This document shows positions 1 to 9,795 of a stretch of DNA of 64,000 nucleotides, piece by piece; the first letter of the stretch is position 1, and every line of letters begins with the position of its first letter. This stretch comes from Sipunculus nudus. Lineage: Eukaryota > Annelida > Sipuncula > Golfingiida > Sipunculidae. The notes beneath the pieces are model-generated. The model was not told where the DNA came from and made no database searches. It saw only the letters and a program-made list of their open reading frames with translations. Where the stretch lies: positions 49,340,124-49,404,123 of the forward strand of contig CM049308.1 in the NCBI GenBank assembly GCA_026874595.1, written 5' to 3'. The position numbers were made by a program, and so were the translations under genes.

Positions 1-499
1 AGCTGAATGTATGAAAGTTTATTATAGTTTCTCTTGTCTTGGCGTAGTTAATCATGCAAAAAAAAAACGGTATTCGAATAACATCAGTCACAGATGAATT
101 TGTATCGACACAGTCGCAGAAGGTATGACAAAAAAAACTATTGCAATGGAACTTTTAATTCGCTCCACACATTGAATTGAATTGCCTTGGCATTGAAATT
201 CATTAAGAAACCTTGAAATGGAATTTAAAAAATCCGCTGAATTGACCTTATGTCTGTCTGCTTGTGCCTTGTGGATTATTTCCGGCACTATTTAAAGCTT
301 TATGGAATCTTGAATCTAGCTTACATACTAAATACTAACATCCTCCAAAACGACGTTTCTCGGATACCTTGTCCTGCTGTCGCGGTCATTTAAATTTTGA
401 AGAACGCAATAAACTGACGAACTTGGCGTCATTATAGGTTCACATGTAAACTATTGTGCCCTATCGCTCTTGACTTTCATCTGTGCTTGGCGCCTATCA
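1..499. other. No recognisable gene
   Basis: AT-rich sequence with short homopolymer runs. I see no exon with conserved cysteine spacing, no repeat family shared with the rest of the window and no RNA gene. Short open frames here have no recognisable composition. It may be upstream intron of the Kunitz-antistasin gene, because the first visible exon of that gene begins in phase 0 and needs an earlier exon. Confidence 0.4.
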
Positions 500-546
500 T
501 TGCGTCTAGTTTGGGTGAAAACACGCATATCTCAAGAGTGATTTGA

Positions 547-1060
547 AGTCGTTCGGTCGAAGATGTAATAAGCCCTCCATGCGCTCCAACTGGAAGGTCT
601 GGGATCCGTTCCCTGGGCTCTCCCTAGGCTTAAATTTTGAACTGAAGTCGAAGATAAAGATGCCACCAAGCCAAACTGGAAGTTGATCCAGCCGCCAGCA
701 TAAACCCTTACATCCTACAGTACGGACCACGCGTCGTTCGGTCGAAGATTTAATAAGCCCTCCGTAAGCGTAAACCAGTACATCCGACAGTACGCACCAC
801 GCGTAATAAGCCCTCCGCCAGCGTAAACCCGTACACCCGACAGTACGGACCACACGTCGTTCGGTCGGAGATGTAATAAGCCCTCCGTGCGCTCCAGGTG
901 GAAGGTCTGGGATCCGTTCCCTAGGCTCTCCCTAGGCTTAAATTTTGAACTGAAGTCGAAGATAAAGATGCCACCAAGCCAAACTGGAAGTTGATCCAGC
1001 CGCCAGCGTAAACCCGTACATCCTACAGTACGGAGCACGCAACCCGGAATCCCCGCTAAG
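547..1060. repeat. GC-rich tandem repeat with about 308-bp period
   Basis: The block from 'gcgctccaactggaaggtct' at 581 recurs at 889 ('gcgctccaggtggaaggtct'), a 308-bp spacing. Both copies continue through the same stretch ending in 'ccgccagcgtaaaccc'. Between them lie shorter internal repeats ('aataagccctccg', 'gtacatcc.acagtacg', 'cgtcgttcggtcg'), so this is a nested tandem structure. Open frames across it on the minus strand are low-complexity repeats of the same peptide and are not supported as genes. Confidence 0.7.
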
Positions 1061-1749
1061 ACACTCCAAATACGTAAAGCCACGGTGTATTATTCATTCA
1101 GCAATTATATTAATAACGAGGCTTGTTTTACTCGTAAAGTGTGTCTCTGCGTCCGTTACGACGGCTTGACAGCTTCGTGTGAATGAGTGCGATTGAGAAG
1201 AAAAGAGGTAGTTAATGTAATTAACATTGTGTAACAACTCATTATTATTTAGGAAATATAACGCGACCATATAAGCCTCTGATGACAAATACTACCACAC
1301 AACAAATATTTGATCCGATCCTTGTAATGACTCGCAGATCCCTATCAGTTTATTTTAGAAGACCTGAGTGTCATGTTGTCATGACAAAGTACATTAGCCG
1401 GACATTTTGCATGTCAATACATCTTGAATAGGTTTATTTCATACGAAAGGCTGACGCTATCTACAATCTTTTTTGTTGGGTGGCCTTCACCCGAGTGAAA
1501 GGCTACCATTTTGAGTGAAAGTCACACATATCTCACTGTCATTCATCTGGGTCACCAGTATCCACGGAACATAACTTCCAACGCCGCCTTGTAGCTTCCC
1601 AGTGGTCAGGGTCACAAGACAAGACCTTGTTAGTCTGGATACTTTGACCTATCTGATGTATAGCTCAGTCCACGTCCCCGTGAGTCGGCGGACCTCTTGT
1701 CGACTGCCTATATCCGAGTTCTTATGGCTATTTGCGTCGCGAGCGACGA
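1061..1749. other. No recognisable gene
   Basis: Nothing with coding character or RNA structure was found. The segment 1480-1749 may be the 3' tail of the minus-strand non-LTR retrotransposon remnant that follows, since it lies directly downstream in that element's orientation, but no poly(A) or target duplication is visible. Confidence 0.3.
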
Positions 1750-2160
1750 TCAGCATGACGTTTCAAGCGTGATTCCAGGTATATAAGCCTGAGAGGTCTT
1801 CGATCCTTCAGCGATGGCCAAGCGCCAGGAAGATCTATCGGTGGCGATATTCTCCCAGTTCTTAGCATCAATTTGAAATGCAGTCATATCACGTTTCAGG
1901 GCGTCTTTGTACCTTAGGCGGTGCCTACCTCTTTGCTTTGGAAGGTTAGTCAGTTCTCCATAGAGAATTGCTTTTGGTAGGCGGGTGTCATCCATCCGAT
2001 ATACATGTCCAGCCGAGAAGAGGCGGCAGGAGCGTAGCAGTGTGTATAAATCAGGGGAGTATGTTTTCTCCAGCACGACTGAATTTGGGACGCGATCTTT
2101 CCAGGTCACGCCGGTGATTCGGCGAAGACAGCGAAAGTGGAAGGAGTTTAACTTGAAGAA
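1750..2160 (-). pseudogene. Non-LTR retrotransposon remnant: C-terminus of reverse transcriptase ORF
   Basis: The minus-strand frame reads, in order, 'RCLRRITGVTWKDRVPN', 'GHVYRMDDTRLPKAILYGEL', 'RLRYKDALKRDM' and 'NWENIATDRSSWR'. This series (WxDRVPN, GHVxRMDDxRLPK, YGEL, RYKDxLKRD, WExxAxDRxxWR) is the characteristic C-terminal region of reverse transcriptase ORFs of animal non-LTR elements. The upstream endonuclease and polymerase core are absent, as in a 5'-truncated insertion. The frame is open for about 119 codons plus an extension to about 2160. Clade (RTE, Jockey or CR1-like) cannot be fixed from this piece. Confidence 0.75.
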
Positions 2161-2463
2161 ATTATAGACTATAAGAAAGTGAAAGTTGAAGAAAGATACT
2201 TAGTATAAATTGAAGAGGCCATAACGGAAAAGTTTTTTAAGTTGTCAGTTGAAGGTCATCTTAAGCATGATAACGGACACGTATCTCGGTGAAGGCTCTG
2301 ACTGACTGACTGAAAGTGAAGTCTGCGCTCGAACCAGTCTCCGGAAAATCCGGCTCGCACTGGCTCCCTCAGCAAAGACAAAGTTTGACAGATTGATTCG
2401 GTATACAGTACGATATTTAAGGCGAAAATATAAGATACTGATAGCGTTGAAGATCGTAGTGAC

Positions 2464-2610
2464 AAAGGTGGAGGAAGCCGGAGAACCCGGAGAGAACCAC
2501 CGACCTTGGACTGGCCACTACAACCCACTCTCATGACGCGCCTGTGATCGAACCCGGGTCGCCAGCGGAGAAGGCGGAGCTTTTTACCGCTAAGCTGTCC
2601 AGGCCCCTGG
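2464..2610 (-). mobile_element. tRNA-derived SINE-like repeat, copy 1
   Basis: Read on the minus strand it opens with 'gcctggacagcttagcggta', a tRNA-like A-box region, followed about 40 bases on by 'gggttcgatcac', close to the B-box consensus GGTTCGANNCC. It then continues into 'gagtgggttgtagtggcc' and 'ggttctccggcttcctccacc'. A diverged copy lies at 7773-7897, which shows it is an interspersed family. A minus-strand open frame across it is incidental. Confidence 0.6.
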
Positions 2611-5600
2611 TGAGGGCCCTTGCATGAGAAAATGCAACGTATAGCTGCCAAGGTAAAAAGACAGGCTCAGGAGGTGATTAGATTCCAACAGTATTAAATA
2701 TTGTCCTGATCTGTGTTGATTGACCTGGAAGAAGCAGGTCTGGTCGAAAACAGACCACACTCCCTGATAAGAGCAGGTTAACGTCTTTGGGTGCAAGTCA
2801 TTTATTGGCAACAAATAATTTGTTCTATGCTTTATCATGGGCAAATTGACACAAAAATGTATGTATGGATTTTGCTGTCAATTTGTAGAGGGTAAGGGTA
2901 AAACCGTGTGAACAAATCATTAAAAACAGTCAGATTCACCATAATATATTGTTTTCCTAATACCATTTTTACAAAGGACGATATCTTTGTCCCCGTGTAG
3001 AAGCCGCCTATGCGTATTTGGGGAAACTGGTTACTGAAGCCCGGCAGTGTTAATACATGAAAAGTGGGCACATGAAAACATGATTGGTATGAAGATTCTG
3101 GCGGAGATTTGTAGCCTTATCAGTTTAAAGATGTACTGGTAATATGTTTTCAACGTCCCTGTGACTGCGGATTTTAAAACAAATTTTGGGTGCAACCCCA
3201 AAGCCGAACTGTATTTCATTTGTGGGACCTCTTTTTGAACAACTTTTTTTCAAACAACACATTGATTTGCCGAACTGTTAAGACCATGGTTATCATGGAA
3301 AAATACTTATTAATGTATAGACAAAAATAAACCTGTAAACTCATAAAAATTATGTCAAACTGTTGTCATGCATCAGTTCCCGATTTCCAGTGTTGACCCA
3401 ACTGAAAGGCCCTCTCATTGAAAGAGGAGTCTTTATTTTGTTCTTTGTTTATAGCGTTGAATTAAAAAAAAACTTCTTCCTTTTGAGAGAGTAAAATTCC
3501 TTTAGAGGTATCATAATGGATGTGTGTGTGTGTGGGGGGGGGGGGGGGGGGTGGCGTCGTCCATTGGGATAATATTTGATCCGCAAGACCGCGTATTGCA
3601 CGAAAACGGCGAGCTCGGGCAGGGCATGCTTATGCTTTCTGGCCGTGGTCTTAACGGGTCAGTGAGCTCGAAATGCAGGAAATCCCCGGGGCGCCTCCTG
3701 AATATAAGGGGGACATGAGTGGAGGACCACTGAACTAAATAAAGTCTATGTTTAGTTCATTGTGGAGGACCTTAAAGCACAAATGAAAAATAATAAAATT
3801 ATTGATTGTGCAGCTTAATAGGAAATAATCCTGCAAATAAAAACGAATATATCCTAAAAGAGGACACCGACGATACGTGTGCAAAATTTGGAGAGTCAAT
3901 TCAGAGCAGAAGCTGGTAAATCATTGTCTAGAAAAAAAACCAACTGCGTATTGATAATATAGATAAGTTAAACGGTGCAAACCGAACGTAGATAAAAAAA
4001 ATCTCAGTTGTCTTCATCAACAACTATGAATATGTACGTTCATGAATTGTATCTGTTTAGGGCTGAAAATGTTAAAAATCGATGGCTATCATTAGACAGA
4101 AACATAAATATTCACTGCAAAAGAGTCTGCAAATTTTATTGAATTAACCGCGCTTGACAGTGACAGCAACGTGTCTATAGTTAAGCAACATATATATACT
4201 GTGTGTACGGTTTTGAGCCGTGACCTTTAATTTTTAACCCAAAGGTGCCAGCGCCATCTATTGGAGAATACAAAAAATGGACACTGGGCGCGAAAGCAAA
4301 GATCGGCCGGTGCTGGAAGTATTACCTATAGTATATCGGATAATCCTAAGTCTAGAGAGTAACGAGAGTATCGGATACCTAAGTCTAGACAGTAACGAAT
4401 GAAAGGTCTGGTTAAGGCCTTGTTTACTTGATCAAGACTGCTTATATCTTGACTATAGAACTTTCCACCTGGCGGTGCAGTGAATCATGCAGTGAATGCC
4501 CCTCCGGAGGAGACGTTTCGTCTGGACTTTGAAGGCACCGTATGTCTTCGTCTGACTGTGTATAGCCGGTACAAGCTGTAGGCCTACACTGTAGATTTAA
4601 TGTGAATGCGGAAACGAAGTGCTGCATCGTTTTTCTTGAGAATTTGAATCTCAGATTGTTCCAATCAATATGTCGTAAGAGTTCGAAAACTGGGTGACCT
4701 AGCTTGGCCATATAATCTTCCAGATTAAATTCACAAAAAAGTTTGTGTATTTTAACTTCCCTCAACTTTGACACACAAGTTTCCCTATTCTTGGAAGTAT
4801 TTTAGTATTAGTGACCTTGACCTTGATCTTCAAGGTCAAATCTGCTGAAATGTAGAATCCTTGTGACCCTCAATAACTGTTGAAGTGCTGAACATTTTTT
4901 CTTTAATTTCAACTGACCAGTTGTTTCAGTCTCTGTTTGAAAAGAGTCTGAAAACTGGTAACCTTTACATAGACATAATTGCAAAGCAATTCTATTTATT
5001 CATTGAGCTATATTGTTGCAAATTTACCAAGCACATGTTTTTCATTCTTTAAAATTTGAACAAAACTGGTAAACAAGTTCCTCAGAAATGTGACTAAAAT
5101 TGTGAATATAATATAGCCTGTAATGTAATGTCACAATTAATGCGCTTGTATCACATAATTTATAGTTGTTGGTAATCTTCAGGCTTGTCTACTTTAAATG
5201 TATGTATATCATATATTCAATTGAGCATCACATTTCATGTCACAGTTGATCGAGATGGATACAGATTCCTGTTGAATATTACTGTACACATTCCAACTGT
5301 TCATTAGAGCTGTATATTCAGTTTTCCGACTCTGTTGTTAACCAATCCCTGGTAAACAATCAGGTTACATATTCAGGCTGTACATCATGTGACATCTTCT
5401 GGATGAGCATCACAGATTATATATGTATATACTTATAATAACACAAGTTAAACAACAATCATATCAGCAGTGTACTTGGCAACATTAATAGAGATAACTT
5501 GTGCTGGTTTAGCACTAATAATTGTGTGTCTTTTCTTTCTTTATATTCCTATGGTCTTAAGTTGATATACATATTCAGGCTAGTGGTTTATCATTCTGTA

Positions 5601-5879
5601 CGGACAGATGTTAGAAGTGTTACTTGAATTATGATTTCCAGTGGTCATTATGGTCAATAATTGATAGAAATGAATGCCAGTAATTCTTGTATAATGATCT
5701 TATACATGTACACATGCTTTGTTACAGTTATCAGTGTTTATAAAACTTCAGAATTGTGTGTTTTTACACTGACAGACACAAAAATTTGTCAAGATCCAAG
5801 CATTTGATTTTTTTTTATAAACGGGCCATTTTCATTCACAGTAACATATGTATTGTATATGTGTATGTAAATCTTTTAG
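2611..5879. other. Unassigned sequence upstream of the first visible exon
   Basis: AT-rich DNA with a (GT)n run followed by a G run at 3520-3551 and a 'gtgaccttgaccttgatcttcaaggtcaa' inverted motif near 4810. I looked for antistasin-type exons (six cysteines ending in D/N-P-C before a GT) that should precede exon C0 and found none, so the preceding exon is probably outside the window. A 110-codon minus-strand frame at 4442-4774 has no recognisable domain. Confidence 0.35.
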
Positions 5880-5967
5880 GGCACTTCATGTCCAGATGGA
5901 TGCAAGCTCGAACAGACCTGCACCTCAGAAGATAGCAACTCATGTCAGTGGAAGTCCAGGTGTTTTG
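5880..5967 (+). CDS. Exon C0: short cysteine module of the Kunitz-antistasin protein
   Basis: Acceptor 'atcttttag', donor 'gtaagg', phase 0 in and phase 1 out, 29 codons plus one base. The translation starts GTSCPDGCKLEQTC and ends CQWKSRCF, with five cysteines, and is closely similar to exon C1 (MSGCPSGCKSEWLC ... SAECF). It is the first exon of the gene visible here; an antistasin exon ending in a cysteine should precede it upstream. The exon's last 14 bases and its donor are the seed of a seven-copy tandem repeat that runs into the intron. Confidence 0.85.
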
Positions 5968-6217
5968 GTAAGGAATAAACATTATAAGTCAGTCCAGGTG
6001 TTTTGGTAAGGAATAAACATTATTAGTAAGTCCAGGTGTTTTGGTAAGGAATAAACAGTATTAGTAAGTCCAGGTGTTTTGGTAAGGAATAAACAGTATT
6101 AGTAAGTTCAGGTGTCTTGGTAAGGAATAAATAATATTAGTTAGTCCAGGTGTCTTGGTAAGGAATAAATAATATTAGTAAGTCCAGGTGTCTTGGTAAG
6201 GAATAAATAGTATTACT
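5954..6217 (+). repeat. 38-bp minisatellite copying the C0 splice donor, 7 copies
   Basis: Units start at 5954, 5992, 6030, 6068, 6106, 6144 and 6182, exactly 38 bases apart. Each contains 'tccaggtgt.ttggtaagga', i.e. the end of exon C0 plus its GT donor. The first unit is the real exon end; the other six are intronic decoys. Copies 5 to 7 share 'gtcttgg' and 'aataaataa', showing internal sub-families. Reading on past the true donor meets an in-frame TAA within four codons. Confidence 0.9.
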
Positions 6218-6225
6218 AATACTAT

Positions 6226-6286
6226 GCTAAGATATGTAGCTGAATATATACTAATAATTAGTATATATTCAGCTACATGCCTTAGC
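6226..6286. repeat. Long near-perfect hairpin
   Basis: 'gctaagatatgtagctgaat' and the following 'atatactaat' are followed directly by their reverse complement 'aattagtatatattcagcta' 'catgccttagc'. The stem is about 30 bp with almost no loop, two mismatched or extra bases near the outer end. It sits immediately after the 38-bp array. Remaining intron to 6916 shows nothing else recognisable. The palindrome could be a cruciform-forming AT-rich site or a small foldback element. Confidence 0.8.
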
Positions 6287-6916
6287 AGAAGAGGCTAATG
6301 CAGCACTAATGTGTCATGTTCAGAAGAATACAAGTCATATTGAAAACTGTACAGTCTGCTCATTTGCCATGGCAACTGTCCATTTGCAAAATTTGACTGC
6401 CACCTTGCCCACCAGATGGTGTGGTAGTCACAGTGTCTTTTATTTACCTTGGTCACTTACCAAACCCAAGTTTTGCCAACCTTTGTGATTTCTGTGTGTG
6501 TGGCATTTGACTTTGATAACATGATGTACCTATAATGTTCTGGCAATACATATCCTGGAATAACCCTTGGTAGATGTATACCCCTAATCATCTGGCACCA
6601 AGCCAAGTGCTGTTCAGAGAACAAAATTATCCTGAACACAATTACCGAGTAAGAAGATTTGATATTGATTGCTGTCCTTATTAAATCTATCCCCAGATAC
6701 TCATAATTATCCTACAACATTGTTTTGTACTCTCCACATCAAAATTTTGATTGCCTAAATCCTCATTGTGTCTAGTCAAGTCAAGTCTTTTGCCGTTTCA
6801 TACAAATAGACTTGACTTTTAGCTGCTTGATAATATTTTTTTATTTCTTAGCCCTTTAATAGTTTTCATAAAAACAAATATTCATGATTATGTTTTATTA
6901 TTATTATTTTGAACAG

Positions 6917-7087
6917 ATGCTAGAGCAGCTTGTGAACAGCCCATGAAGGTTGGTTCATGCAAGGCCTGGCACCGTCGTTACTACTTCAACTCTGGTACCA
7001 AGAAATGTGAACCATTCTACTATGGTGGATGTCAGGGAAATGAAAACCAGTTTGAGAATGAACAGAATTGTATTGACAGCTGTGGAG
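6917..7087 (+). CDS. Exon K1: Kunitz/BPTI domain 1
   Basis: Acceptor 'ttttgaacag', donor 'gtgaat', phase 1 in and out. All six cysteines have canonical spacing (C-x8-C-x15-C-x7-C-x12-C-x3-C). The reactive loop reads VGSC-K-A, so P1 is Lys, and the FYYGGC block with Gly before the fourth cysteine is intact. Kunitz domains of this kind block trypsin-like serine proteases by substrate-like binding of P1. The N-glycosylation sequon found in K2, K3, K5 and K6 is absent here (NSG). Confidence 0.95.
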
Positions 7088-7324
7088 GTGAATATTGTTA
7101 TGTATTGGGAAATTTGGTGATGGTATAAACTGTTAAGTCTTGGCTAAAGTGCATTGTGTAACAAATTTAGGGGGAAGAATGTTTTGGTGGTCAGTAATGT
7201 ACTGTACCTGTTACTTGTTGACCACTTTCAAGATGTAGATCAAGAGTTAATTACCAGTGTTTCTCTGTCAAATTCTTACTGTTCCTTATTACTGCTTCTG
7301 CTCCACATACATATGCCCCCCTCA

Positions 7325-7349
7325 CCCCCCCCCCCCCCCCCCCCCCCCC
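7325..7349 (+). repeat. Poly-C tract of 25 bases in intron K1-A1
   Basis: An uninterrupted run of 25 C after 'cccccctca'. The complementary G tract could form G-quadruplex DNA. Similar mononucleotide C or G runs occur at 3535-3551, 11612-11635, 18138-18155, 34949-34962, 35370-35387 and about 43342-43355, so such runs are a habit of this genome or partly an assembly artefact. Confidence 0.8.
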
Positions 7350-7772
7350 GATGAAATGTTATTGAACCATAAGAAGTTTATACGACACAATTAGATGATT
7401 TCAGGACAACAGGTTGATTGGTCCAGTGGAAAGATGAACAGCTCACAGACACTACAGTATGACTGAGTTTCCCTGAACAGCCAGGATAGTTCATGCCCCT
7501 ATCTTGTGTGACATGAGCCAGATTGTCTTGGTGTGATAACCCTGACAGAGGACTGCAGGCCTTATGGATTTAGTGCAGCTCCAGATGTTTTACAATAGAA
7601 GTCTCAACACAACTACTGTCATCTTGTATATCTGCTGAAAGGGTCATTAAGTTCATCCAGAAACACTTGCAAATTTGAAACTTTATTTATTTTACATGGA
7701 TTGTACAAATAGTTACGATTGCTAATGTGAGGCACCCTCCATGGCTCAGATTTTGGTTTTCAGTAGTCACTT

Positions 7773-7897
7773 AAGGTGGAGGAAACCAGACGACCCAGAG
7801 AAAACGACTAGCCTTGGATAGGCCACTACAACCCACTCATGGCCATGCTGGGAATTGAAAGAGAGCTGAGTGTATTACCACTAGACTGTCCTGGCTG
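7773..7897 (-). mobile_element. tRNA-derived SINE-like repeat, copy 2 (diverged)
   Basis: Shares 'aaggtggaggaaacc', 'cttgga.tggccactacaacccactcatg' and 'tgctgggaattgaa' with the copy at 2464-2610. Minus-strand box A-like 'gacagtctagtggtaatac' and a degraded box B 'tttcaattccc' are visible. It lies in the intron between K1 and A1. The rest of that intron (7350-7772, 7898-8042) shows no other feature. Confidence 0.6.
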
Positions 7898-8042
7898 AGG
7901 CTGTATTTTATGTATTATATTGGCCTAAATAAAGAAATATCCATAGACATAACATATAAATTGAGACAACTAATATATCTTTGTGTATATATATATGTGG
8001 AAAGACCTGTAAACTGGTCTTTTTATTTTGTTTGTTAACCAG

Positions 8043-8179
8043 CCACAAGAGAAGGGAGAGCTGGACCTCCAGGAACAAACTGCCAGTCCCTGGAAACATG
8101 CAACATCAAGTGTCAATATGGATACGCGACAGACAGTAAAGGGTGCTCCACATGTAACTGCAGAGAGGATCCATGCAAA
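8043..8179 (+). CDS. Exon A1: antistasin-type motif 1
   Basis: Acceptor 'tttgttaaccag', donor 'gttagt' (weak but in the position shared by all A exons), phase 1 in, phase 0 out. The translation contains ETCNIKCQYGYATDSKGC followed by STCNC and ends in EDPCK. This fits the antistasin pattern C-x3-C-x2-G-x4-D-x2-G-C-x2-C-x-C of small secreted serine protease inhibitors. A different frame is open across the exon but does not match the family. The N-terminal TREGRAGPPGTN is a linker. Confidence 0.88.
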
Positions 8180-8570
8180 GTTAGTCAAAACCTGCTTTTT
8201 TTCCAGAATGAAATATAATGTATGCAAATTTCTTATTTTGAGAGTGCCCAAAAGTTTTTATGACCGATCATGCAATAAACTCAAATATTAAGCACCGGAT
8301 CACAAAACAAAATAAATTAAGCCCTTTATTCAGATCTAATCCTTGTTGTGATGCAGAGGTAGTATCAGATTTGTCTTCATTTAGACCTATATCCTGTCAT
8401 CATATTTGGTCCATTATGAGTATAAAGTTGTGAAAAAATCTAATTTATTTTGAAATTTATTATGCAAATTGTTTTTAGCATCCATGTAAGGATGGATCAG
8501 AAAAAAAATATTTTTCTGGGTTGACTGTCACACCTTCAGCAGTGACTGAATAGACATAACAACCCCTGTG

Positions 8571-8814
8571 TAGAATAATGCATGTGTGAGACGTGCCCTG
8601 TGTAGAATAATGCATGTGTGAGACATGCCCTGTGTAGAATAATGCATGTGTGAGACATGCCCTGCGTAGAATAATGCATGTGTGAGACATGCCCTGTGTA
8701 GAATAATGCATGTGTGAGACATGCCCTGTGTAGAATAATGCATGTGTGAGACATGCCCTGTGTAGAATAATGCATGTGTGAGACATGCCCTGTGTAGAAT
8801 AATGCATGTTTGAG
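8571..8814 (+). repeat. 32-bp minisatellite, left part
   Basis: About 7.5 units of a 32-bp sequence containing 'ccctgtgtagaataatgcat' 'gtgtgagacatg'. It is the left part of the array that resumes at 9796. The two parts are separated by a transposon flanked by a duplicated 7-bp piece of the array. Minus-strand frames are open across it because the unit has no stop on that strand; they are not genes. Confidence 0.95.
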
Positions 8815-9795
8815 CAAGGAGTTTACAGGACTGGAGTAATAACTGTCAGAAGCCCTGCCAGGTCGCGAGTGTCAGTCGTGCGCTAATTGCAATTAAGACA
8901 TGATAAGCCCATTAACTCTATTGTACGCCTATTGTGCCGCGGTGTCAGGGGCAGCGGCGGCACGGCCTTTGATTAAGCGAGCCTGCTAGATGTTACTTCT
9001 GCGGTCCGCTGTAGCTCGCTGAAGCGGAGAGCGATATATCCAGTAACTGAGCAGTAAATCACTGGAATAACATTGACCGGAATTATGAATGCGCAAATGG
9101 TTTGTTTTGTGAAGAATTATGCGCAACAAATATATCTAGAGAGGTCTCGTGTTGAGGAATCATTTGACCAATTTTTGGATAGATGCGGACACTCTACATC
9201 AACTTATGCCGTGATTCATGACAGACGACTGGTAAGTGTAAACCTTACTTTCCCTGAATAACTTCGGAATTATAAAAAATTCCATCAGTTCCCACACTTC
9301 TGACTTATATTAATAATTGGCCATGTATTATAGTATTCAGACGATAAAAAAAAAATTTTTAGCTTATGCTCGGATGACTTTCATTTTGATGGATAACAGC
9401 TAGCCATTGTCCGCTCTGTCACTGACGGCGTTGTTCTTTTATTATCGCCCATATGTACCGCAGCCAAGCTATAGCTTAGGCGTCATTAGCAACGAAGCCT
9501 TCACACACGTTTCCCACACATATGGAAATATGGTGTTCAAACTTATGATTGTTTAAATATTTATATTAAGTACTACCGGAGACAAATTTCGCGTTAGTTC
9601 ACATTGGTGGTCTCCGGGAACTAACGAGCTGTTCCGAAGTCACGCCGAAGGGTGGTCTCTCGCGCTGAATCAATTAGCGCGGGGCTTATCAGCGGCATCT
9701 CTGTGTGCCATTGAGCAGCGAGTTTTATGACCCCCCTCAGCAACATCCGACACAGCCAGACTCTAACTTGATACTCCATCCCTGTAAACTCCTTG
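8815..9795. mobile_element. 981-bp DNA transposon inserted in the 32-bp array
   Basis: Terminal inverted repeats CAAGGAGTTTACAGG at both ends, with a second block of similarity (TGGAGTA) just inside. The flanks are the identical 7-bp GTTTGAG at 8808-8814 and 9796-9802, a target-site duplication made within the minisatellite. Composition is richer in GC than the flanking intron. A plus-strand frame at 9073-9261 (62 codons) contains 'gactggtaagtg', a possible splice donor, but its product is not recognised. Superfamily not assigned: CA-start ends with a 7-bp duplication are near hAT or P-type elements (8 bp). Confidence 0.85.

Noticed and set aside
2464-2610. A functional tRNA gene
   Set aside because: A- and B-box-like motifs are present but no cloverleaf can be folded by eye, and a diverged copy elsewhere shows a SINE family.
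3524-3718. 64-codon frame beginning in a GT and G run
   Set aside because: The start is simple sequence; the rest has no recognisable content.
4442-4774. Minus-strand frame of 110 codons
   Set aside because: No recognisable domain, no splice sites or conserved pattern; only an open frame in AT-rich DNA.
8028-8291. 87-codon plus-strand frame overlapping exon A1
   Set aside because: It is a different frame from the antistasin reading, lacks the cysteine pattern and ignores the donor at 8180.
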